Assembly: GCA_017550625.1 (NCBI GenBank)
Contig: JAFZOL010000046.1
Coordinates: 1 to 33,242, forward strand
Direction of reading: 5' to 3'
Source of the DNA: Clostridia bacterium
GTDB taxonomy: Bacteria > Bacillota > Clostridia > Oscillospirales > Acutalibacteraceae
DNA: 33,242 bases
Shown: positions 27,563-33,242 of the stretch, in pieces
How positions within the stretch are numbered: the first letter of the stretch is position 1
How the letters are laid out: each line of letters opens with the position of its first letter
Position numbers and translations under genes: made by a program
Notes under the pieces: generated by a model
Told to the model about the DNA's origin: nothing
The model's database searches: none
The model's input: the letters and a program-made list of their open reading frames with translations, nothing else

Positions 27563-28070
27563 TTGTTTCTCCTTTTTCGTTACAAAACGCGTCGAGCCAC
27601 GCGTCCGCCTCGGCGTGCGAATGGAATATCACGATCTCGGCATTCGCCGTGCACGCTTCGATCTTCTGATAGACCCCCGGCAGCTGCTCGGTCGGGAACT
27701 CTTCGATCCATTGCCTGAAATCGGGGTCGAATTCCTTTTCTACCCACGGCAGGTCTTCCCGCACGGTCCCTATGCGCGCCGCTGCGCCCGCGAGGCAGCT
27801 TTCGACGGGCAGGTCGAACAGAAACACGGTGTCGCAGCACGAAAGCCGTTTTTCGAGCGTGCGCCCGTAATTGCCGTCGATGATCCATTCGTCCCCTTGC
27901 AGCACCCCGTCGAGCGCTGCGTCGAATTCTTCCCGCGGCACGGAGGTCCCGTCTGCCCTCCAGAACAGGCGGTCGAGATACCACAGCGGCAACCCCGTTT
28001 TGTCGCGCAGCTTTCGCGCGAAGGTGCTTTTGCCGGCGCCCGGGCAGCCGATCACGATCGCTTTTTTCAT
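27555..28070 (-). CDS. P-loop kinase-like protein (adenylate kinase / DNA topology modulation FlaR family)
   Basis: The 171-residue protein has Walker A GCPGAGKST (8-16), the downstream YLDRLFWRADGT and a WIIDGNYGRTLEKRL stretch. These are characteristic of the small P-loop proteins annotated as topology modulation or adenylate kinase-like proteins. A nucleotide- or metabolite-phosphorylating role is likely; the substrate is unknown. Both ends overlap neighbours (4 bases with the EEP gene, 8 with the asparaginase gene). Confidence 0.85.
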   Translation of the reverse strand: MKKAIVIGCPGAGKSTFARKLRDKTGLPLWYLDRLFWRADGTSVPREEFDAALDGVLQGDEWIIDGNYGRTLEKRLSCCDTVFLFDLPVESCLAGAAARIGTVREDLPWVEKEFDPDFRQWIEEFPTEQLPGVYQKIEACTANAEIVIFHSHAEADAWLDAFCNEKGETNE

Positions 28071-29176
28071 TTCAGCGTGACCGTCATCACGAGCGGGTTG
28101 TGGTCGGATGCCTCAAAACCGAGGTCGATCGCCCTGAACGCGCTGACCTCAAGATTGCCAGACACGATGAACCCGTCGATCATATAATACTGGAAGGTCG
28201 CTTTGTCCGCGTCCTTATAGGGCTTGTTGAGCAGTCGGCAGCTCGGGATCTCTTCGTCCATCAAGAATTGCCAGTCGCCCGTGAACTGCGTCACGTCCAT
28301 CTCGGGCGCGACCCAGTTGCCTTCGTAAACCGGATACTTTTCGCCGTTCGCGGACGAGAAGATCTGGTTGAAATCTCCGCCGGCGATCACGTAGTTGCCC
28401 TTGGCGGCTTCGGCGTCGAGCAGCTCGGCGAGCATCTTCGTCTGGGCGAGCTTGCCCTCGCCGTCGTCATACGCTTCAAGGTGCAGGTTGACGAGCACCA
28501 GCTCTTTATCGCTGTTTTCGATCTTCACGCGCGAAACGAGCAGGCAGCGCTTGAGATTGATCATGCTGACCGGCCACGAGAAGGGCACGGGCAGCTGCAC
28601 GCGTTCGGCGCTGTCGATCGCGTACTGCGAATAGGTCGCAACACCGGAATCCACCTTGCCGATGGGCGGGACGGGATAGGGGAGGAACGCGACCTTGAAG
28701 TTGTTCGCGAACACCGCCTGATAGCCGGCGCCCATCGCCGTTCCGTTCAGCTTGTCGCGCACCAGCGCGTATTCGTCCACGTATTCGCTTCTCTTGGAGT
28801 CGCGGTCGGTCTCCTGTAAAAACAGAACGTCCGGTTCAGCGTTAAGAATCGCCTCGGTAATAGCCGACATGTTTTCGCCTATCCGGGCTTCGTCGGCCGA
28901 CTGCACCATCGTGCCGCCGTCCATGAAGAAATCGGCGTTGTCGCCGAGCGCGCCGTAGCCGACGTTCCAGCTCATCACGTGCAGCGAGTCGCCCACGGCG
29001 ATGGTCTTGGCCGCTTCGCCTTCCGCGGTCAGCGATTCCCTGTCCGCTGGCTTAAACTCCGTGATTGAGAGATAACCGATGAAACCGCCGAGCAGCAGCA
29101 CGACGATCAGCAGAATGATCCCGATCGCCTTCAGGATCTTTTTTGCTTTTCCGGGCTTATTCGTATTCTTTTCCAT
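28067..29176 (-). CDS. Membrane-anchored endonuclease/exonuclease/phosphatase (EEP) family protein
   Basis: The 369-residue protein has a lysine-rich start, one transmembrane helix (about 16-37), then an extracytoplasmic EEP domain. Its blocks are SWNVGYG, FLQETDRDS, VNLHLEA, AGGDFNQ and SDHNPLVM, i.e. the metal and phosphate ligands N, E, H, D-N and D-H. Such secreted EEP proteins are phosphodiesterases or phosphatases acting on nucleic acids or lipid head groups; the target is unknown. AGGAGG lies upstream of the ATG. Its stop overlaps the next gene (ATGA, 28067-28070). Confidence 0.9.
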   Translation of the reverse strand: MEKNTNKPGKAKKILKAIGIILLIVVLLLGGFIGYLSITEFKPADRESLTAEGEAAKTIAVGDSLHVMSWNVGYGALGDNADFFMDGGTMVQSADEARIGENMSAITEAILNAEPDVLFLQETDRDSKRSEYVDEYALVRDKLNGTAMGAGYQAVFANNFKVAFLPYPVPPIGKVDSGVATYSQYAIDSAERVQLPVPFSWPVSMINLKRCLLVSRVKIENSDKELVLVNLHLEAYDDGEGKLAQTKMLAELLDAEAAKGNYVIAGGDFNQIFSSANGEKYPVYEGNWVAPEMDVTQFTGDWQFLMDEEIPSCRLLNKPYKDADKATFQYYMIDGFIVSGNLEVSAFRAIDLGFEASDHNPLVMTVTLK

Positions 29177-29224
29177 GAAAAATGCCTCCTATGTATCCGT
29201 CTCCGCCGGTAATCAGGCGGTTTT

Positions 29225-29746
29225 TTACTTCGTCAGGTCCGCTTCCCACCACAGGTTGCCGTCTTCTTTCAAAAAGCGGAACCCGCAGCGTTTGAGCACG
29301 TTTTGCGATCTTATGTTATCGGGCAGCGTGTCCGCCAACACCTTTTGTATGCCCTGCGCCTTGCCGAAAGCGAGAAACGCCGTCAGCGCCTCGGTCATGT
29401 ACCCGTGTCCCTCATAGTTGGGGTTCAGTCCGTAGCCGACCTCGGTCTGCCCGTCTTTCGGCACGTATTTATAGTCGATCGAGCCGATCACGTGGCCGTT
29501 CTCTTTGAGCACGAGCAGAAATTCGGTGAAAAAGAGATAGTGTTCGGGGTCGTCGGCAATCTCCTGCTCGAGTTTTTTGAGAAAGCCTCGCAGCAGATAG
29601 TCGAGCTCTTCGCCGTGATAGGTCACGCCGTAGGTCTCTTCAAACGCACTTAGGTCATCGTTGAAGAGCCTGAGGTTTTCGGTTGTGTAAGGGAACAGCA
29701 CCAGCCGCTCGGTCTCGATGCTATCGGTCATGAGGTCTGTGTTCAT
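29225..29746 (-). CDS. GNAT family N-acetyltransferase (RimJ/RimL type)
   Basis: The 173-residue protein has the GNAT pattern of ribosomal-protein-type acetyltransferases: ETERLVLFPYT at the start, IGSIDYK, the acetyl-CoA loop NYEGHGYMTEAL and NIRSQNVLKRCGF near the end. The acceptor is unknown. The start at 29746 has only a weak ribosome site (GAGAG); ATG at 29731 is an alternative that loses five residues. An extended -10-like TGATATGAT at 29779-29771 on the minus strand might give it its own promoter; otherwise it is read with the flavodoxin-like gene 30 bases upstream. Confidence 0.88.
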   Translation of the reverse strand: MNTDLMTDSIETERLVLFPYTTENLRLFNDDLSAFEETYGVTYHGEELDYLLRGFLKKLEQEIADDPEHYLFFTEFLLVLKENGHVIGSIDYKYVPKDGQTEVGYGLNPNYEGHGYMTEALTAFLAFGKAQGIQKVLADTLPDNIRSQNVLKRCGFRFLKEDGNLWWEADLTK

Positions 29747-29776
29747 AGGCGCGGTTCTCTCGTTGATTGAATCATA

Positions 29777-30475
29777 TCACTTCGTGTTCCACGGCTTTTT
29801 GCCGTCGAGCCAGCCTTTTTCTTTCCAGTATTCCGTTTCCGTGGGCGAGGCGTTCCAGCCCTTTTTCTGCATGCTGCCCATCATCTTGAACATGAATCTC
29901 GTTTTGATGCCCACGCCCGGCTTTCCGGCCGATATCTTCTTCGCGACCGCGTCCGTGTCTTTTTCGATTTTGGCTTTGATCTTGTCCGGCACCTGCGGCC
30001 AGTTCGACGCCTGCACCGCAAGCCCGTATTTCACGATCTTCGGCACACCCATATAGAACAGCGCGTCCTGCACGTCTTTCATCGCGCGCTTCGTGGAGGC
30101 CCCCGCGGACGTGGATACGATCACGCCCCTTTTGCGGAACATCGATTCCATCGGACGGTGCACCATCCACAGGTCGAAGGTCAGGTCGAAAAAGGACTTC
30201 AGCGGCGCCGAAACGTGCAGGCAGTAGGTCGGCGTGGTGACGATGAGAACGTCCGCGGCGTCGATCGCGTCGAGGATCGCTTTCTTTTCTTCGTAATAGG
30301 GGCATGCCGTGACGTCCTCGATGCACCGGTAACAGCCCGCGCAGAAATGGTTGAGGTCCTTCGGAAAGAAAAACTCCGTGATCTCATTATCGCCGTCGAT
30401 CTTGTCCGCGATCATGCGCCCGATGTGATAAGTGCTGCCCTTATGGTTCTGTCCGTTCAGCGTTACGATTTTCAT
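29777..30475 (-). CDS. Flavodoxin-fold NAD(P)H-dependent oxidoreductase (FMN reductase type)
   Basis: The 232-residue protein has a flavodoxin fold: N-terminal NGQNHKGSTYH phosphate loop for FMN (7-17), TPTYCLHVSAPLKSFFD (81-97), and a cysteine cluster C45, C48, C51 and C58 (CAGCYRC...ACP). This type is annotated as multimeric flavodoxin WrbA-like or NADPH-dependent FMN reductase; the cysteines might bind an Fe-S cluster, as in iron-sulfur flavoproteins (inference). The start at 30475 is set by AAAGGAG just upstream; the open frame runs further but without family similarity. It heads the minus-strand series that ends at msrA. Confidence 0.88.
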   Translation of the reverse strand: MKIVTLNGQNHKGSTYHIGRMIADKIDGDNEITEFFFPKDLNHFCAGCYRCIEDVTACPYYEEKKAILDAIDAADVLIVTTPTYCLHVSAPLKSFFDLTFDLWMVHRPMESMFRKRGVIVSTSAGASTKRAMKDVQDALFYMGVPKIVKYGLAVQASNWPQVPDKIKAKIEKDTDAVAKKISAGKPGVGIKTRFMFKMMGSMQKKGWNASPTETEYWKEKGWLDGKKPWNTK

Positions 30476-30534
30476 TCGTCGGCTCCTTTTTTTGCCTTGC
30501 TTATACCTACAGCCAGTCGTGAGTAAAATGCCGC

Positions 30535-31536
30535 TTATAAACGCTTTTTGAAGCAAATGATGCGGTTCGCTTCCTCGAAGCCCGTCGCCAGATGGAACCT
30601 GAAGCTGTCGGCGTTGTCAAGCTCGCAGTCGCTGGCAAACTCGGTGCAGCCTTTTTCTCTCGCCCAGTTTTCGCAGGCGGCGAGAAGCTCGAAAGCGTAA
30701 CCCTTTCCTCTGTATTCTTCCGACACGAAGACCCCTTCCAGATATCCGACAGGGGAGGAGTCGGTGCCTTCCACGTAATCGTGCCGCAGCTGGCACTGCG
30801 CGAAAGCGACGGGGTTTTCATCGACGTATTTGATGAAACAGGCCGCTTCGTCGCTTTGTGCCAACTCGCGGAATTCTTCTTCGAGACTATTTATGTCATT
30901 ATCCGTCCACATGCGTATCGCTAAAGCGGCCAACACGCCGGCGTCTTCCGGTTTTGCTCTTTTGATCATGGTTTCTTCACCTGACAGCAATGTGTTCGGT
31001 TGTTTATCTCTTCTCGCCATGATGATATATCCTTCATGGATTGCCGCAATTGTAGCGGCGGCGCAGGCAACAGCCCCGCTGTATTTCAAGTCGATTTTTT
31101 GCAGGGTCAGCGGTAAAACGAATAACAGGACCCCCGCGATCTTGTTCAATACCGTGTGCGCTGCGACCAGTCTTTTTGTCATCACATATCCGGACACGAT
31201 ATTGATCGCCTTGATCAGTGCGATGACACCGATCCAGATATAGAGCCATACCGGGATATCAAGCACCGGGATCAGCTTGATCAGGCACGCGGCGACAAGC
31301 GAAAAATCGGCGACCGTATCAAGTTTGGACCCGAATTCGCTGACGGTATTCGTTTTCCGCGCCACGGTGCCGTCCACCATGTCGCTGACTCCGGCGGTGA
31401 TATACAGGGCATAGAATACCGGTGAAAACACCGGGCAGAACAGCAAAGCGATACTGCACACGATCCGGATGCCGGTGATGGTATTTGCCCGGTTAAACAG
31501 GCGTCCCCACTTCGATAAGATTCCCGTCCGGGTCAT
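30535..31536 (-). CDS. Fusion: CDP-alcohol phosphatidyltransferase + AAC(6')-I-like acetyltransferase
   Basis: The 333-residue protein joins two complete domains. Residues 1-180 form a membrane CDP-alcohol phosphatidyltransferase with the full motif: D55-G56, A59-R60, G69, D73, D77 (DG-x2-AR-x8-G-x3-D-x3-D), surrounded by several hydrophobic helices. Residues 190-333 resemble aminoglycoside 6'-N-acetyltransferases of the AAC(6')-Ih group: SSPVGYLEGVFV, EEYRGKGYAFELL, GCTEFASD, LDN and a closing CFKKRL. Met190 has AGGTGA 7 bases upstream (30977-30982), so the second domain may also be made alone (144 residues, the normal AAC length). The start at 31536 has AAGGTGAT 8 bases upstream and overlaps the VOC gene by 44 bases. 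Resistance activity is unproven. Confidence 0.85.
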   Translation of the reverse strand: MTRTGILSKWGRLFNRANTITGIRIVCSIALLFCPVFSPVFYALYITAGVSDMVDGTVARKTNTVSEFGSKLDTVADFSLVAACLIKLIPVLDIPVWLYIWIGVIALIKAINIVSGYVMTKRLVAAHTVLNKIAGVLLFVLPLTLQKIDLKYSGAVACAAATIAAIHEGYIIMARRDKQPNTLLSGEETMIKRAKPEDAGVLAALAIRMWTDNDINSLEEEFRELAQSDEAACFIKYVDENPVAFAQCQLRHDYVEGTDSSPVGYLEGVFVSEEYRGKGYAFELLAACENWAREKGCTEFASDCELDNADSFRFHLATGFEEANRIICFKKRL

Positions 31537-31855
31537 AGAACCGTATCACCTTCTGCCCCCAGCTGTGCGTCATGAGTCTGTTTACATATTTGACTTCGGG
31601 ATAATAGCTTTCCAGTTTTTCAACAAAGCCTTCAATATCCGCTTCCTCAAAATATAGCTCGCTGGAATTGTTCTCCGGAATGATGTCTCTGCCGAGGAAT
31701 TCCTTCCAGTATTTCTCCGCCTGCAGAACAAGACCTTCCGAGAGGATCATGTTCCCGTCGTTATCGAGGATCAGTTCAAGCCCGAACAGATCGTGATAAA
31801 ACTGTCTTGCCTTATCAATATCTTTAACCACTATCAGCACGTTCTTCAGCTTCAC
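31493..31855 (-). CDS. VOC-fold (glyoxalase/bleomycin resistance family) protein
   Basis: The 120-residue protein has the single-repeat VOC pattern: KNVLIVVKDIDKARQFYHD at the N-terminus, LELILDNDGNMIL, SELYFEEADIE and the closing FYDPDGNLIEVG with a metal-ligand Glu. Members are glyoxalase-like enzymes, dioxygenases or drug-binding proteins; which one cannot be told. The start is GTG (31855) with AAAGGGG 12 bases before. The last 44 bases overlap the fusion gene in another frame, implying coupled translation. Confidence 0.88.
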   Translation of the reverse strand: MKLKNVLIVVKDIDKARQFYHDLFGLELILDNDGNMILSEGLVLQAEKYWKEFLGRDIIPENNSSELYFEEADIEGFVEKLESYYPEVKYVNRLMTHSWGQKVIRFYDPDGNLIEVGTPV

Positions 31856-31934
31856 CGGTTTTCGTACCCCTTTTTCATTTGATTTCGTTCTTTGGTTTCC
31901 TGTGTGCGTGAACGTATCGGCAAGCCGGGATCCG

Positions 31935-32390
31935 TCAATTCGTTTTTATGAATCGCGGGCCTTCTTCGCCGATCGCACCCGTCGGAACAAACCCGCATTT
32001 TTCCAGAACTCTTTGTGAAGCCCTGTTGTCGGGTTCTGTTTCCGCCTCTACGCTCTTGACGTCCGGCTGTGCCAGCGCCCAGTTGACAGCCGCGTCGACC
32101 GCCTCTGTCGCGAAACCTTTGTCCCGGAACTCTTCCGATATCCCATACCCTATCTCTGCCGAGCCGGCCGGTCCGAGTCCCTTAAAACACAGGTCTCCGA
32201 TATGGATCCCGTCCTTGCTTTCGATCACCCAGATCGCGAACCACTCCCATTGGTCCGGATGCTCCATACATCCCTGCAGCATTTCCCGATATGCGGTTTT
32301 GAGAACGTCATCGCTCTGTTCCTCAATGATCGCCGTCATCTCTTCCCGTGTCGCGGTATGTATTTTCAGTCGTTTGGTTTCAACTACCAT
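31935..32390 (-). CDS. GNAT family N-acetyltransferase (RimJ/RimL type)
   Basis: The 151-residue protein starts with ETKRLKIHTATREEM and carries IGDLCFKGLG, the acetyl-CoA loop EFRDKGFATEAVDAAVNW and NRASQRVLEKCGFV, all usual for RimJ/RimL-like acetyltransferases. The acceptor is unknown. GAGG sits close to the ATG. It lies in the less GC-rich stretch with another acetyltransferase domain and the VOC protein, a mix common in accessory resistance-like regions. The 79 bases to the next gene hold no clear promoter or terminator. Confidence 0.88.
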   Translation of the reverse strand: MVVETKRLKIHTATREEMTAIIEEQSDDVLKTAYREMLQGCMEHPDQWEWFAIWVIESKDGIHIGDLCFKGLGPAGSAEIGYGISEEFRDKGFATEAVDAAVNWALAQPDVKSVEAETEPDNRASQRVLEKCGFVPTGAIGEEGPRFIKTN

Positions 32391-32493
32391 GATCCTCGTT
32401 CATCAAAAATCCCAATTTGGGTCGTTCAGGTCGATAGGGACCGGGTTCTTTGCCTGCCCGATCTGCCCATATGATCCACCCGATAAAAAACCG

Positions 32494-32774
32494 TTAAAAC
32501 TTATATTTTTCGTCCGCGACACCGTTATATAATTCCACGAACTTCTCAGGGCTCTTTAATGCCTTGTATAATTCTTCTTTCCCGTATTAAGATCGAGCAG
32601 GCCCCACATATCCATGGAATGAAGCGGTTCAATAATCGGCTGAATATCCTTTCCGGAATGCTCAAGCAAATACCGGCGGCTTCCTCCCAACACAAAATGA
32701 TTGTGTAAATCAGCCTTGGGACATTTGCGTATAGCTTCAAGGTTTCCCTCAATCAAAGCTTTTGTGAATTCCAT
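32494..32774 (-). pseudogene. Adenosine-deaminase-like remnant, frameshifted and truncated
   Basis: From an ATG at 32774 (AAGGAG upstream) the frame gives about 58 convincing residues including CPKADLHNHFVLGGSRRYL, the N-terminal zinc-ligand HxH of adenosine deaminase-like amidohydrolases, and stops at 32556. A one-base shift near 32587 restores another coding-like stretch (GKEELYKALKSPEKFVELYN) ending at TAA 32494-32496. Even with the shift the product would be about 93 residues against more than 300 for the family, and the catalytic C-terminal part is absent. I read this as a decayed gene; a sequencing error could explain the frameshift but not the missing part. Confidence 0.6.
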
Positions 32775-32852
32775 CAAAGCTCCTTGTTCATAAAATAATC
32801 TCCTGTTTCTGAATCCCTGTAGTGCTCATTGTTTCCCTGTGCCGCGGGAATT

Positions 32853-33242
32853 CTATTCGGTTTTCTTCCCCATCACCCCATACAGCGTCAGTGTACCGTC
32901 GCTTAGTGCCAGGTCCGCATCGAGATCTTTAATTCCGAAGGTCTTCTCTCCCAACGGATAGAGCCGCAGCTCAAGCGCCCTCCCGTCGTCATTTGCCTGT
33001 GCATACAGCTCACCGTCTTGCAGGAAGATCTCTTCGATGCGGAAGTCACCGATAGCATAGTCGTATTTTCCGCAGAGTGCGGCCCAGCCGCTCTTGTCCG
33101 GGTTCTGAATGGCGAGTTCCTCGATGCTGCGGACTCTCCCCGGTTCTTTGTCCCTCGTGATTGCTTTCAAGCCCCTGGAAAAGGACTGCCAGGCCCGCTC
33201 ATCCCGCACGTCGCGGCAGCGGAGGCGGATCAAAACACGGTC
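32853..33242 (-). CDS. C-terminal end of a larger protein, possibly a serine hydrolase-associated domain
   Basis: The frame is open to the window edge and ends at TAG 32853-32855, so the start lies outside. About 129 residues are visible: a helical stretch (RAWQSFSRGLKAI), then an alternating beta-type domain with NPDKSGWAALCGKYDY, IEEIFLQDGELYAQA, LRLYPLGEKTFG and LTLYGVMGKK. This resembles the small beta domains following beta-lactamase-like serine hydrolase domains in Clostridia, but that is from memory and the catalytic part is not seen. An internal TTG at 33233 is not a credible start. Confidence 0.55.
   Translation of the reverse strand, partial: DRVLIRLRCRDVRDERAWQSFSRGLKAITRDKEPGRVRSIEELAIQNPDKSGWAALCGKYDYAIGDFRIEEIFLQDGELYAQANDDGRALELRLYPLGEKTFGIKDLDADLALSDGTLTLYGVMGKKTE

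Noticed and set aside
29203-29226. Plus-strand hairpin with six T after it, between the EEP and GNAT genes
   Set aside because: The stem is only 5 bp and there is no plus-strand gene for it to end; on the minus strand, where the genes lie, it has no T-run.

Overview
The window looks like a chromosomal segment of an anaerobic, GC-rich member of the Clostridia, probably an uncultured gut lineage (Oscillospirales- or Christensenellales-like). This is inferred from content: formate-tetrahydrofolate ligase, rubrerythrin, an oxygen-sensitive Fe-S type serine dehydratase, a dockerin-bearing secreted protein, HelD, consensus sigma-A promoters and strong Shine-Dalgarno sites. No rRNA, tRNA, CRISPR array, transposase or phage gene was seen.

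Region 1 (1-298) is the tail of an ABC exporter ATPase, ended by an intrinsic terminator.

Region 2 (400-14278) is a tightly packed plus-strand de novo purine operon: purE-purC-purF-purM-FNT transporter-purN-purO-AICAR transformylase-purD-purL-fhs. A consensus promoter leads into a ZTP riboswitch whose expression platform is an intrinsic terminator. ZTP/ZMP accumulate when 10-formyl-THF is short. The operon holds not only the two 10-formyl-THF-using enzymes (PurN, AICAR transformylase) but also fhs, which makes 10-formyl-THF from formate, and a formate/nitrite-family channel. It therefore reads as a sensor plus formate supply plus formyl consumption circuit. Odd points are a PurF whose glutaminase half has lost its catalytic residues, a split PurH (separate cyclohydrolase and transformylase), and no purK or purB in the cluster.

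Region 3 (14329-21137) is a surface and carbohydrate block: a tiny secreted Cys-rich peptide, a large secreted protein with CxxC repeats, a dockerin and a transglutaminase-like domain, then a GH3 glycosidase, a GH16 glucanase and a membrane-anchored metallophosphoesterase. Rubrerythrin (21217-21756) follows under its own promoter.

Region 4 (21813-30475, minus strand) holds helD as a separate unit and a chain of close or overlapping genes ending at msrA: flavodoxin-like reductase, GNAT, membrane EEP phosphatase, P-loop kinase-like protein, asparaginase, methyltransferase, L-serine dehydratase, MsrA. Bidirectional terminators sit at about 21771-21800 and 24027-24070.

Region 5 (30535-33242, minus strand) is visibly less GC-rich and looks accessory. 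It contains an in-frame fusion of a CDP-alcohol phosphatidyltransferase with an AAC(6')-I-like acetyltransferase, a VOC-fold protein, another GNAT, a frameshifted adenosine-deaminase-like remnant, and the end of a protein that runs off the window.
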